Assembly: GCA_028818755.1 (NCBI GenBank)
Contig: JAPPNF010000148.1
Coordinates: 1 to 64,000 of the forward strand
DNA: 64,000 bases
Source of the DNA: Deltaproteobacteria bacterium
GTDB lineage: Bacteria; Desulfobacterota; Binatia; UBA9968; JAJDTQ01
Reading direction: 5' to 3'
Each line of letters begins with the position of its first letter. Position 1 is the stretch's first letter. The notes below the pieces were generated by a model. The model saw nothing but the letters and a program-made list of their open reading frames with translations, did no database searches and was not told the origin of the DNA. Below are positions 24,837-33,321 of the stretch, one piece after another. The translations under genes and the position numbers were made by a program.

Positions 24837-25472
24837 TCATCGCCGTAACTCCGCGGCCGGGGGAGCCAGCCGGCCAAGATAGGAACGGACGTCCGGCGCC
24901 GCGACCATGGCGCGGAAATCCGGATACTCCCGGACCCGCCCCGCCAACACGAAGACGAAGCGCTCGCACACCTCTTCCATCAGCTCGACATGGTAGGGCT
25001 CGTTGGGATGCAGGCAGACGAGGACCAGCCGGCCCTCGGATCGCAGCTTGCGAAAGAAATCCAGCATGAAGCCGATGTAGCCGTCCCGGGTATTGAACTG
25101 CGGCTCGTCGAACAGGTGCACCATGGGGTAGTCGTGGCCCGCCGGCTGCATCAGGAACGCGGGCCGGGTCCTGCGGAAGCGCCGCACCTGATACGACTGG
25201 TGGTAGTGGATCGCCAGCCTGTCCCGCTCCTTGTACTTCACGTCGTGGATGTTCCGGCCCATGACCCGGACCGAACCGGCGCTGGGAGTGTTCGAACCGG
25301 TGATCAACTCGAAGAGCGTGGTCTTTCCCGACCCGTTGGGCCCCATGACGCCGACGATGGCGGAGTCCCGCATGGTCAGGTCTGCCTGCAGCCGGAACGT
25401 CTCTCGCGGCGGCAACATACCGCGGGTGTAACGCTTCACCAGGCCCCGGACTTCAAGGATCGGCGCCGTCAT
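24837..25472 (-). CDS. ABC ATPase-like protein lacking a recognisable signature motif
   Basis: A 211-residue protein linked to the branched-chain-type importer. It has a normal Walker A (GPNGSGKTTLFELITGSN), a Q-loop-like YHQSYQ, a Walker B (MVHLFDEPQ) and an H-loop region (VLVCLHPNEP). Where the LSGGQ signature should precede Walker B there is PAFLMQPAGHDYP, so the motif needed to complete the ATP sandwich is not visible. Its start lies 2 bp after the stop of the LivF-like gene (TGACCATG). It could be a regulatory or heterodimer-only subunit. Confidence 0.82.
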   Translation of the reverse strand: MTAPILEVRGLVKRYTRGMLPPRETFRLQADLTMRDSAIVGVMGPNGSGKTTLFELITGSNTPSAGSVRVMGRNIHDVKYKERDRLAIHYHQSYQVRRFRRTRPAFLMQPAGHDYPMVHLFDEPQFNTRDGYIGFMLDFFRKLRSEGRLVLVCLHPNEPYHVELMEEVCERFVFVLAGRVREYPDFRAMVAAPDVRSYLGRLAPPAAELRR

Positions 25473-25474
25473 GG

Positions 25475-26173
25475 TCACACCCCCAACAACCCGACACGGA
25501 GGTCGTCGTCGGCCAGGAGGCCGGCGGCCGGGCCCTCGTGCACGATGCGGCCCCGGTCCATGACGTAGGCGCGGTCGCTGACCTGGAGCGCGGTGGAGGC
25601 GTTCTGCTCCACCACCAGCGCGGATATTCCGGCTTCCTTGAGGCGCGACACCGTCGCCATCACGTCCTGAACGACCTTGGGCGCCAGCCCCTGGGACGGC
25701 TCGTCGAACAGCACCAGCCCGGGCGCCCCCAGCAGCGCCCGGCTGATGGCGACCATCTGCATCTCGCCCCCGGACAAGTTCTCGCACTCCCGTTCCATCA
25801 GGTGCTCCAGCGCGGAGAAGATCCCGAACATCTCGCCCAGGGACCAGGACCGGAAGCGCGTGCGCTTGCGGGCGATGGACAGGTTTCGCGCCACCGTGAG
25901 GGTCGGGAAGATACGGCGGTCGTCCGGCACCCAGCCGACCCCCAGGCGGGCGATCTCGTGGGTGGCCCGGGCCGTGATGTCGCCGCCGTCGAACCGGATG
26001 GTCCCCCGCCTTGCCGGGGTGAGGCCCAGGATCGACCGCAGGGTAGTGGTCTTGCCGGCGCCGCTGGGACCGAGCAAGGCCACCACCTCGCCCTGCGCAA
26101 CGCTGAGCGATACGCCGAACAGCGCCTGGGTCTCGCCGTAGAAGGTTTCTATGTCGGTCACATCAAGGATCAC
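25475..26173 (-). CDS. livF: LivF-type branched-chain amino-acid ABC transporter ATPase
   Basis: A 232-residue ABC ATPase: Walker A LLGPSGAGKTTTLRSILG, signature NLSGGEMQMVAISRALL, Walker B GLVLFDEPSQGLAPKVV, H-loop LVVEQNAS. The FDEPSQGLAP and Gly-rich D-loop are characteristic of LivF. The GTG at 26173 (VILDVTDIETFYGE) is the likely start; the longer frame from 26260 adds residues from a hairpin repeat. It forms one importer with the adjoining livG-, livM-, livH- and livK-like genes. Confidence 0.93.
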   Translation of the reverse strand: MILDVTDIETFYGETQALFGVSLSVAQGEVVALLGPSGAGKTTTLRSILGLTPARRGTIRFDGGDITARATHEIARLGVGWVPDDRRIFPTLTVARNLSIARKRTRFRSWSLGEMFGIFSALEHLMERECENLSGGEMQMVAISRALLGAPGLVLFDEPSQGLAPKVVQDVMATVSRLKEAGISALVVEQNASTALQVSDRAYVMDRGRIVHEGPAAGLLADDDLRVGLLGV

Positions 26174-26208
26174 GTCTGTCCTCCCGGGCCACCGGAGTGG
26201 ACCGGACA

Positions 26209-26232
26209 CGGGCGGGTTTGAAGCCCGCCCCC
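26209..26232. repeat. Intergenic hairpin repeat (GGGCGGGTTTGAAGCCCGCC type), copy 2
   Basis: Perfect short inverted repeat GGGCGGGTTTGAAGCCCGCCC just upstream of the livF start and overlapping the region behind livG's end. It resembles the copy at 4591. Confidence 0.65.
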
Positions 26233-26243
26233 TGCATCGGGAA

Positions 26244-26996
26244 TCACGGCGAGCCTCCAAGCTCAGCCAGCATCGACCGCTGGACCCATTTGTTCTCCCG
26301 CAACTCGTCGGGGGTGCCGCCGGCGATCACCTGGCCCCAATGGATGACCGAGATGGTATCGGCGAGGCCGAACAGGAAGCGCATGTCGTGCTCGATGACG
26401 ACGATGGAGTAGTCGCGTTTCAGATCCAGCACGAGATCCGCGAGTCGCGCGGTGGCTTCGGCGCCCAGCCCTGACGTGGGCTCGTCGAGGAACAGGAGCC
26501 GCGGCTCCGCCGCCAGCGCTACGCCGATCTCCAGCGCGCGCCGCTCGCCGTAGGCCAGATCACCTGCGCGGCGCTGCTCGCGTCCGGACAGGCCCACCCG
26601 GGCGAGCACGACCGCGGCCCGGTCGGCCGCCTCGCCGTCCGTCGCGAGAAGGTCGATCACATTGAAGCCGCGCTCGCGCACCTCCGGCAACGCGATCAGC
26701 ACATTCTCCAGCGCGGAGTACTCATCGAACAGGCTCATGGTCTGGAACGACCGCGAAATCCCCTTGCGGGCGATGGCGTCGGGAGACAGCCCGGTAATGT
26801 CCTCGCCGTCGAAGACCACGCGGCCCCGGTCGGGCTTGAACGCGCCGGTGAGCACGTTGAAGCAGGTGGTCTTGCCCGCGCCGTTGGGGCCCATGATGCC
26901 GCTCAGGCGGCCGACCTCGAACGAGAGATCGATGTTCTCCAGCACCACCTGATGCCCGAACCGTTTGTGTATGCCGCGTGCTTCGAACAGGGCCAC
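26244..26996 (-). CDS. livG: LivG-type branched-chain amino-acid ABC transporter ATPase
   Basis: A 250-residue ABC ATPase with Walker A GIMGPNGAGKTTCFNVLTG, a signature AGDLAYGERRALEIGVAL (the AYG variant common in LivG), Walker B LLFLDEPTSGLGAEAT, and IVVIEHDMRFLFGLADTISV. The EHDM...F segment is typical of LivG. It starts ATG at 26996, directly abutting the stop of the LivM-like gene. Confidence 0.94.
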   Translation of the reverse strand: MALFEARGIHKRFGHQVVLENIDLSFEVGRLSGIMGPNGAGKTTCFNVLTGAFKPDRGRVVFDGEDITGLSPDAIARKGISRSFQTMSLFDEYSALENVLIALPEVRERGFNVIDLLATDGEAADRAAVVLARVGLSGREQRRAGDLAYGERRALEIGVALAAEPRLLFLDEPTSGLGAEATARLADLVLDLKRDYSIVVIEHDMRFLFGLADTISVIHWGQVIAGGTPDELRENKWVQRSMLAELGGSP

Positions 26997-28133
26997 CTAT
27001 GACCTCCCGGACAGACTTTGGTGAACCGCGTCCTTCGACTTCGCTTCGCTACGCTCAGGACGAACGGCGGACACGTCCTTCGTTTCCCCATGCTCGGGAC
27101 CGACGGCGGACGCATCTCCCGTTCGTCCTGAGCGTAGCGGAGCGCCAGCGAAGCGAAGTCGAAGGGCACCGCCGAAGCACTCCTGCCAGACCCCCGCGAT
27201 GCCCTCGGGCTTGAACAGCACCGACACCACGAACACCAGCCCGAACCACAGCAGCCAAGTCTCGGTGACGGCGCCGAGGACGTCGCGGGCCAGGAAATAG
27301 ACCGCGACGCCCACCACCGGTCCCCAGAAGCTGACGAATCCGCCGCCGATCAGCGTCATCATGACGATCACGCCGGAGGCGTGCAGGCTCATGACGTCGG
27401 GGTAGGCGCTCTGCTGCGCCATGGAGAAGAGCGAGCCGGCCAGCCCCGCCACCGCCGCGGACAGCGAGAACACCGCCCATTTGAAACGCCACACGTTGTA
27501 GCCAACGAAGCGCGCCCGCTCCTCGTTCTGCCGAACCGCCTGCAACACCTTGCCGAACGGCGAATGGACGAGCCGCCAGAGCGCTACGACGACGACCGCG
27601 AGGACCAGGAGCACGAAGTAGAAGAGGGCGACGTTGGAACCCAGCGGCACGGACGCCAGGCCGAGCTCCAGCGCCGGGCGCGGGATGTTCAGCAACCCGT
27701 CCTCGCCACCCGTTACGGTGTGCCACTTGATGGCGATGAACCAGAACACCTGGCCGAAGGCGATGGTCATCAGCGCGAAGTAGATACCGCGCCGGTGCGA
27801 CAGGAAGCAGGCCACCACCGCCCCGGCGGCGAACGCCGCCACGGTGGCGAAGGCGATGCCGAGCACGAGGTTCTCGAAAACCCACGCCTGGAACAGACCG
27901 AAGACGTAGGCGCCGATGCCGAAGAAGGCGCCGTGACCGAAGCTCGGCAGACCGGAGTAGCCGAGCAGCAGGTTGAAGCCCAGGCCGTAGATCATCCAGA
28001 TGGCGATCTCGATGCCCAGATACTGGTAGAGGCCGACGGCCCCGATCCACAGCGGCAGCGTCGCCATGACGGCGAACAGCAACACCATCTCCCGGGATAT
28101 CCAGGCGCTCACGGCGGAAGGGCGCGCTGCCAT
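26997..28133 (-). CDS. livM: LivM-type branched-chain amino-acid ABC transporter permease with a repeat-derived tail
   Basis: A 378-residue polytopic permease of the LivM family; about eight to ten hydrophobic segments and the conserved GLGFNLLLGYSGLPSFGHGAFFGIGAY. Homologous sequence ends near KPEGIAGVWQECFGG (about residue 322). The last 50-55 residues (for example RSGRTGDASAV and RPERSEAKSKDA) are translated from the intergenic palindromic repeat at 27029-27167 and are unlike a transporter. The tail is probably disordered. The gene is preceded by the LivH-like gene with a 3-bp gap. Confidence 0.92.
   Translation of the reverse strand: MAARPSAVSAWISREMVLLFAVMATLPLWIGAVGLYQYLGIEIAIWMIYGLGFNLLLGYSGLPSFGHGAFFGIGAYVFGLFQAWVFENLVLGIAFATVAAFAAGAVVACFLSHRRGIYFALMTIAFGQVFWFIAIKWHTVTGGEDGLLNIPRPALELGLASVPLGSNVALFYFVLLVLAVVVVALWRLVHSPFGKVLQAVRQNEERARFVGYNVWRFKWAVFSLSAAVAGLAGSLFSMAQQSAYPDVMSLHASGVIVMMTLIGGGFVSFWGPVVGVAVYFLARDVLGAVTETWLLWFGLVFVVSVLFKPEGIAGVWQECFGGALRLRFAGAPLRSGRTGDASAVGPEHGETKDVSAVRPERSEAKSKDAVHQSLSGRS
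27029..27167. repeat. Palindromic repeat pair, translated as the livM C-terminus
   Basis: An arm GCGTCCTTCGACTTCGCTTC... at the left and a decayed opposing arm ...GCGAAGTCGAAGGGC at the right, flanking about 60 bases that include a further partial copy (ACGTCCTTCG). Both arms lie inside the livM reading frame, whose stop is at 26997-26999. Confidence 0.88.
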
Positions 28134-28136
28134 GGT

Positions 28137-29057
28137 TCACGCCTCCAGCACGCTCTTGCGCCCCAGCAGGCCACGGGCGCGCACGGTCACGACCGCGATC
28201 AGCAGCAGGTACATCGACAGCAACGACCACTCCGAGGCGTAGGCCCCGGTGATGCCCACCGCCAGCCCCACCAGGATGCCCCCGAGCACGGCGCCCCAGA
28301 AGCTGCCGATGCCGCCGAGCACGATGATGAGAAACGCCGGAATCACGGCATCGATGCCCACGTGCGGCCTGAGCCCCCAGATGGGGGTCAGCACGATCCC
28401 GGCGAGGCCCGCCAGGCCGGCTCCGAGGCCGAACACCAGCAGGCGCAGCCGGGTCAGGTTGATGCCCAGGGCCCGCACCATCTCGCTGTCGTGGGCGCCG
28501 GCCTTGATGATGGCGCCGTACGGGGTACGCTCCAGGAAGAGCCACACCAGGAGGATGGCAAACACCGCGAACAGCGCGGCGAAGAGCTTGTACTTGGAGT
28601 AAATCAGGCCGGCGAAGAGAAACGCCCCCGATACGGCCTGGGGCACTTGCAGATATTGTTCGGAAGGCCCCCAGACCAGCCGGATGATCTCCTCGATGAC
28701 GAGAGCCGCGCCGAAGGTCAGCAGCAGCCCGTATTCGGCCTTCTTGCCGTAGGTCCGGCGCATGCACAGCTCGAGGCCCATGCCCACCACCGCCACCAGC
28801 ACCGGCGCCAGGAGGATCGCCAGCCCGTAGCGCATGGCCAGGGGGACAGTGTGGTAACCCTCTCCCACGGCGCCGAGCCAAGCGAGGTCCGGAGCGATGA
28901 TGACCATGGCGAAGTAGGCGCCGAGGGCGAACAGCGAACCGTGGGCGAGGTTGATGAGCTCCATGACGCCCACGATGAGCATGAAGCCCAACGCGATCAG
29001 CGCGAACAGGAGACCGAGGCTGAGACCGTTCAGCAGATGGGGGACCAGATTCGCCAT
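28137..29057 (-). CDS. livH: LivH-type branched-chain amino-acid ABC transporter permease
   Basis: A 306-residue polytopic permease: MANLVPHLLNGLSLGLLFALIALG at the start, then GVMELINLAHGSLFALGAYFAM, a family signature, and GGIGSFWGAVLGGILVGLAVG near the end. It forms the membrane channel with LivM. An in-frame ATG at 29078 (MLFSTFAMAN) is equally possible. The long upstream frame to 29624 runs through the binding-protein gene and is not real. Confidence 0.93.
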   Translation of the reverse strand: MANLVPHLLNGLSLGLLFALIALGFMLIVGVMELINLAHGSLFALGAYFAMVIIAPDLAWLGAVGEGYHTVPLAMRYGLAILLAPVLVAVVGMGLELCMRRTYGKKAEYGLLLTFGAALVIEEIIRLVWGPSEQYLQVPQAVSGAFLFAGLIYSKYKLFAALFAVFAILLVWLFLERTPYGAIIKAGAHDSEMVRALGINLTRLRLLVFGLGAGLAGLAGIVLTPIWGLRPHVGIDAVIPAFLIIVLGGIGSFWGAVLGGILVGLAVGITGAYASEWSLLSMYLLLIAVVTVRARGLLGRKSVLEA

Positions 29058-29122
29058 GGCGAATGTTGAGAATAGCATGCCGCCGGCTCCCCCATGGAAA
29101 CCGGCGGCAGCCAAAGGGACCC

Positions 29123-30421
29123 TTACATCTCGTAGGTGGGCGTGGCGTCCAGCGACTCCATCTTGCAGGCCGCGTCCGCGCCCTTGTCTCGGATCTCCGC
29201 CGGACTCGACTGGCTCAGCACCTTGAACATGTCGTCGCGGTCCTTGGTGCCAGCGTTGGCGGTGGCCAGGTAGATGGTCTGCTGCATCTGATGGGTCCCG
29301 GGGTTCATGAACGCGTCGTGGTGCTGCATCCGGTCCCGGGCCGACACCTTCAGGCCCTCCAGTTGTTGGATGACCTTCCGGTTGTTGGTGGACCCCGCCC
29401 GCTCCACCGCGCTCATCAGCTCGCGGGTGGCCATGTAGCCGTTGTAGAAGACGTTGCCGGGGACCCGCATCTTGGTATCGGGGTAGGCCGCCTGATACCG
29501 CTTCACGAAGTCCGCGACCCCCGGCAGGTCCAGCTTCCAGTACCAGGTGGTGCCGAACACGCCGAACAGGTTCTTGATGGGCAGGCCGTACACGTCGGGC
29601 CAGTCCTGCTGGTTGTTGATCCACGCCATCTTCTGGCCGAGCCCGAGCTGGGATACCTGCTGGCGCATGGCCTTCTGGTCGTCGCCGCCCACCGCGGCAG
29701 CCACCACCTGGGGAGCCGCCTGCTGGACCTTCAACAGCATGGCGCTGAAGTCGCGCGTGCCCTGCGGCACCAGAATCTCATCGATGATCTCGCCGCCGAA
29801 TTGGCCCACGAGCTTGCGGGTGGCCTTCGACGTGTTGTGGCCCCAGACGTAGTCGTTGGTCATCAGCAGCCACTTTTTGCCGTAGGCGCTGATGGCGTTC
29901 TTGACCGCGGCCTGCGCGAAGTTGGTGCCGTTGCCGTCCCACACGAACTTGACGCGGTGGCAGTTCTTACCCGATTCGGTGGGCGAACTCGAGTTCGTGT
30001 TCAGGTACACGGTGCCGTATTTCTGGGCCACCTGCGAGATGGCGTTGGCCACGCCCGAGCTGACGGCGCCGATGAGGAAGGCGCACTCGTGGCGCGTGAT
30101 CAGGCGTTCCGCCACCCTGCTGCCCGTGGCTGGCGTTGTCTCGGTGTCGATGTGGATGGTCTCCACCTTGCGACCGAGCACGCCGCCCTTCTTGTTGAAC
30201 TCGGAGATGGCCAGTTGCATGCCCCGCCGGTCGGACGCGCCGGAGTTGGCGTACTGCCCGGATGCGTCGGACGTCAGGCCGATCAGGATGGGCTTGTCGG
30301 AGGCGGCGGCGTACACGCGATTGTAGCGCCACGGCCCCATAAAGGGGATTGCCGCGACTCCTGCCGTCAGCACCCCGGCCTTCTTCAACAGTGAACGTCT
30401 TGTGAGGTTCCTGCGTGACAT
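29123..30421 (-). CDS. livK: Branched-chain amino-acid-type ABC transporter substrate-binding protein
   Basis: A 432-residue periplasmic binding protein (type I fold, amide/urea/branched-chain group). The N-terminus MSRRNLTRRSLLKKAGVLTAG has a twin-arginine-like signal, followed by IPFMGPW. IGLTSDASGQYANSGASDRRGMQLAI is the usual mature start. Closest in pattern to ABC transporters for amides or urea rather than leucine. It is first in the import operon, so is likely made in excess. The ATG at 30421 is preferred to 30445. Confidence 0.92.
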   Translation of the reverse strand: MSRRNLTRRSLLKKAGVLTAGVAAIPFMGPWRYNRVYAAASDKPILIGLTSDASGQYANSGASDRRGMQLAISEFNKKGGVLGRKVETIHIDTETTPATGSRVAERLITRHECAFLIGAVSSGVANAISQVAQKYGTVYLNTNSSSPTESGKNCHRVKFVWDGNGTNFAQAAVKNAISAYGKKWLLMTNDYVWGHNTSKATRKLVGQFGGEIIDEILVPQGTRDFSAMLLKVQQAAPQVVAAAVGGDDQKAMRQQVSQLGLGQKMAWINNQQDWPDVYGLPIKNLFGVFGTTWYWKLDLPGVADFVKRYQAAYPDTKMRVPGNVFYNGYMATRELMSAVERAGSTNNRKVIQQLEGLKVSARDRMQHHDAFMNPGTHQMQQTIYLATANAGTKDRDDMFKVLSQSSPAEIRDKGADAACKMESLDATPTYEM

Positions 30422-30462
30422 CTTCTTGTCCTCCTTTCGTGACATACGTCTTTACTGAACGG

Positions 30463-30501
30463 CGTCCTTCGACTTCGCTCCGCTACGCTCAGGACGAACG
30501 G
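30463..30501. repeat. Palindromic repeat arm supplying a stop codon
   Basis: One arm of the CGTCCTTCGACTTCGCTCCG...CAGGACGAACGG family. Read on the minus strand its TCCTGA ends the adjoining oxidoreductase frame at 30489-30491. Confidence 0.85.
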
Positions 30502-31442
30502 TGCTGGAACTCGTCCTCGGGTGCCCGTGTGGTGCCCTGAATTCTCTTCAGGATGGCAAGCCCATTGAGCTTTTCCTGCACGTGCAGCAGATCCCCCACC
30601 AAGCCGTTGGCGTAGCCGAGGTTGAGCCCCTGTATGAGCGCATGCTGAACCGCTCGACCGAGATTGCCGGACAGGGGGACCGCGTCCGCCATCTGGTTGT
30701 AGTAGCGGAGGTCCTTCTCCGCGTTGGCGAGGCTGAAGTTGAGGCCGGAGCAGTCCCCCGACTCGATGGCCTTGGGTACGATCAACTGGAAGATACCGCT
30801 GTTGGCCCCGCCCGCGGAAACGACGTCGGAGAACCGCTTGAGATCGACGCCGGTGGCCGCGCAGGCACACATGGCCTCGGAAATGAGCGCGGCGTAGCCC
30901 ATGGTGATGAAGTTGTAGATGAGCTTGGTCTTGTGGCCGGAGCCCACCGGCCCCATGTGGAAGATGTTCTCGCAGCAGGCGTCCAGCAAGGGGCGGACTC
31001 GGGCGAAGTCCTCGTCGTTGGCCCCCACCATGGTGTTGAGACGCCCGGCCTCGGCCTCCGCCGGGGTGCGGGCCAGCGGCGCGTCGACAAACGAGGCGCC
31101 CCGTTTGTCCAGGTCGGCGGCGATCCGCGCGCTCGAAGCAGGCTCGCTGGTGGAGCAGTCCACCACGGTGAGACCGTAGTGCGCTCCCTCCAGCAACCCG
31201 TCCCGTCCGTAGACGATGCTCTCGACCTCGGGGGTTCCGGTTACGCAAAGGAACACGACGTCGGATTCCGCCGCCAACTCCCAATGGTTACGCAGCTCGG
31301 TTGCGCCCAGGCCCACAAGTTGCTCGATGGACTCCCGGCTCCGATGGGCCACCACGGCGAGGGGATATCCCGCGGAAAGGATGTTTTTCGCCATGCCCCG
31401 ACCCATCAACCCCGTACCGGCAAATCCCACCTTCTCCGTCAT
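30489..31442 (-). CDS. NAD(P)-dependent beta-hydroxyacid dehydrogenase-like oxidoreductase
   Basis: A 317-residue enzyme of the 3-hydroxyisobutyrate dehydrogenase/tartronate semialdehyde reductase family. It has the Rossmann motif VGFAGTGLMGRGMAKNILSAG, the substrate-binding VVDCSTSEPASSARI, and the catalytic segment GPVGSGHKTKLIYNFITMGY with the conserved lysine. The last residues (FQHRSS) and the stop codon come from a palindromic repeat. It lies upstream of the import operon and is divergent from an RpiR regulator. ATG 31442 is preferred to 31466. Confidence 0.92.
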   Translation of the reverse strand: MTEKVGFAGTGLMGRGMAKNILSAGYPLAVVAHRSRESIEQLVGLGATELRNHWELAAESDVVFLCVTGTPEVESIVYGRDGLLEGAHYGLTVVDCSTSEPASSARIAADLDKRGASFVDAPLARTPAEAEAGRLNTMVGANDEDFARVRPLLDACCENIFHMGPVGSGHKTKLIYNFITMGYAALISEAMCACAATGVDLKRFSDVVSAGGANSGIFQLIVPKAIESGDCSGLNFSLANAEKDLRYYNQMADAVPLSGNLGRAVQHALIQGLNLGYANGLVGDLLHVQEKLNGLAILKRIQGTTRAPEDEFQHRSS

Positions 31443-31505
31443 GATCGTTCGCCTCCAGGTTCGCACAGATATTCGAAACAGTGGCAGACGTGGAATCTGC
31501 GTTCG

Positions 31506-31552
31506 ATTGTAATACAGATTCGCTTTTGGATGTCAAGAGTGAATTTTCATTC
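31506..31552. promoter_or_regulatory. Promoter and likely RpiR operator of the oxidoreductase gene
   Basis: On the minus strand a perfect -35 TTGACA (31536-31531) is followed, 19 bp later, by TACAAT (31511-31506). Directly upstream lies the inverted repeat GAATTTTCATTC at 31541-31552 (GAAT/ATTC arms), a size and form like sites bound by RpiR-type regulators. It sits between the divergent oxidoreductase and RpiR genes. Confidence 0.55.
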
Positions 31553-31648
31553 TCTAAGACCTGGAGGCCCCGTGTTTGAATTTTTGCTCGAACTCTGGGA
31601 ATGTCGCGGTATGGGAGCCGGCACCGAAGACGAGAGGCAGGGTAAGGC

Positions 31649-32545
31649 GTGGCGAGCGTAAGACCGCCCAAGGAATTCGACCGGCTGCGCGAGGCGTTTC
31701 AGCACCGCTTCGAGACGCTGAGCCCGCACTTGAAGCGGATCGCCCAATACGCTCTCGAAGATCCCAACCGGTTCGCGCTGCAGACGGTGGCCGAGACGGC
31801 GCAGGAGACCGGAGTCCAGCCCTCCACCCTCATCCGGTTCGCCAAGGTCTTCGGTTTCTCGGGTTTCTCCGAGATGCAGCGTATCTTCCGGTTGCGCCTG
31901 ATCGAAGGCGCGGCGCCGTTCCGGGGCGAGATCCACGAGCACCGCGGCGAGCTGCAGGAAGCCGCAAAGGACGACCCCGCCGCAATCCTGAACGGGTTCG
32001 CCGACGCCTCAGCCCTTGCCCTGGATCACCTGAAGACGGACATCGACGGGAACACGTTGCGGCAGGCGGTGCGAATGATGGATGGCGCCAAGTCCATCTA
32101 CGTCATCGGACAGCGGCGGGCCTTCCCGGTGGCAGCGTATCTCGCCTACGGCCTCATCAGGCTCGAGTACCGGTGCCACCTGCTGGACTCCGTCGGCGGC
32201 ATGGTGCCGCAGCAGGTCGCGACCATGAGGACCGACGACCTGCTGGTCGCGGTCAGCTTCGCCGAATACTCTCCGCCGGTGGTGGACATCGTTTCCGACG
32301 CCCACATCCGCAAGGTCCCCGTGCTCGCCGTCACCGATTCCATGACGAGTCCGCTGGCCCGCAACTCCAGCCTGTATTTCGTGGTGCGGGATACGAGGAT
32401 GCACCGCTTCCGGCCCCTGGCCGCGCCCATCGTGCTGGCGCAGTCCCTGATCATCGCCTTGGGCTACTACCGGGATGCGCGCATGGAGCAGGCGGCCGCG
32501 GGCGGTCGCAAACCCGCTGGCCGGAGAACGCGGCGGCCGCGCTGA
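31649..32545 (+). CDS. RpiR/MurR-family transcriptional regulator
   Basis: A 298-residue regulator with an N-terminal RpiR helix-turn-helix (FALQTVAETAQETGVQPSTL, then IRFAKVFGFSGFSEMQRIF) and a C-terminal SIS sugar-phosphate-binding domain (AKSIYVIGQRRAFPVAAYLAYGL and VLAVTDSMTSPLARNSS). Such proteins control sugar or amino-sugar catabolism, and some control amino-acid uptake. It starts with GTG. Being divergent from the oxidoreductase and importer operon, it is the likely local regulator. Confidence 0.93.
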   Translation: MASVRPPKEFDRLREAFQHRFETLSPHLKRIAQYALEDPNRFALQTVAETAQETGVQPSTLIRFAKVFGFSGFSEMQRIFRLRLIEGAAPFRGEIHEHRGELQEAAKDDPAAILNGFADASALALDHLKTDIDGNTLRQAVRMMDGAKSIYVIGQRRAFPVAAYLAYGLIRLEYRCHLLDSVGGMVPQQVATMRTDDLLVAVSFAEYSPPVVDIVSDAHIRKVPVLAVTDSMTSPLARNSSLYFVVRDTRMHRFRPLAAPIVLAQSLIIALGYYRDARMEQAAAGGRKPAGRRTRRPR

Positions 32546-32581
32546 GTCTCCGCACCATCCACACCCCTCACGAGGAACAAA

Positions 32582-33310
32582 TCAGCCTCGAAAGGCGATG
32601 ATGTACCCTTGGGCGTGGTCGCCGATGACCTCGCAGCGCGTCTCTCCCCAGGTATGGAAATAGAATGCGGTGTAGGCGCACAGCAGTGCATCCAGCCGGT
32701 CCTCAAGGGACTTAAGGGCCGCGCCCCGCAGTGCCTTGGGGTCTTCGCGGAGCAGATGGGAGAGCGCGCGCGATGGCAGCAGGGGAGGATCCTGGCCGGT
32801 CAGGTAGGTTCCGATAGCGGTCTGGAACTCGGACAGACCGGCCTGCCGGGCTGAAACCGGCCCTTTCTTGTACTTGATGATCCGCGGCCGCTCGAAGAAC
32901 GCCACCTGCACGAGATGCGGAAAGATCTCGAGCTGGCGGCGGCCGCCTCGGCCGGGAAGGAACGGGTTGGACGAGAACCCCCGGCGCCGGAGCTTCCGGC
33001 ACAGCCGGATCGGGCGCTCGCAGCGGACCCGGTTGGCCGGATAGACCCCCGCATGATAGCGGCCGAACCGGGCCGAGACCATCTTGTCCGCCGGCCGGGA
33101 CGTCCCCGGCGGGTTCCTGGCGATGATGGGGGCGTCGATGCCCAGCCAGACGTCGTTCCCGCCACAGGCCTCCACCCACTCCAGGATCTCCCTATCCGTG
33201 GTCAGCCGGTCCGCTCGCACCAGGCGGCAGCCCGAGCCGTCCGACACGAGATGCGCCAGTCCGGTCGGGTTGCGGTTGCCCCAGGCGAGGTCGATGCCGA
33301 TGAAATTCAT
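32582..33310 (-). CDS. DUF429 family protein (predicted RNase H-fold nuclease)
   Basis: A 242-residue protein starting MNFIGIDLAWGNRNPTGLA, with GIDAPI and EDRLDALLCAYTAFY, which match the acidic positions of DUF429. The family is predicted to have an RNase H-like fold; its biological role is not established. It starts 11 bp after the plsY stop, so it probably shares a transcript with plsY. The longer frame from 33457 lies within plsY and is not used. Confidence 0.88.
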   Translation of the reverse strand: MNFIGIDLAWGNRNPTGLAHLVSDGSGCRLVRADRLTTDREILEWVEACGGNDVWLGIDAPIIARNPPGTSRPADKMVSARFGRYHAGVYPANRVRCERPIRLCRKLRRRGFSSNPFLPGRGGRRQLEIFPHLVQVAFFERPRIIKYKKGPVSARQAGLSEFQTAIGTYLTGQDPPLLPSRALSHLLREDPKALRGAALKSLEDRLDALLCAYTAFYFHTWGETRCEVIGDHAQGYIIAFRG

Positions 33311-33321
33311 GGCCGCTGTCT

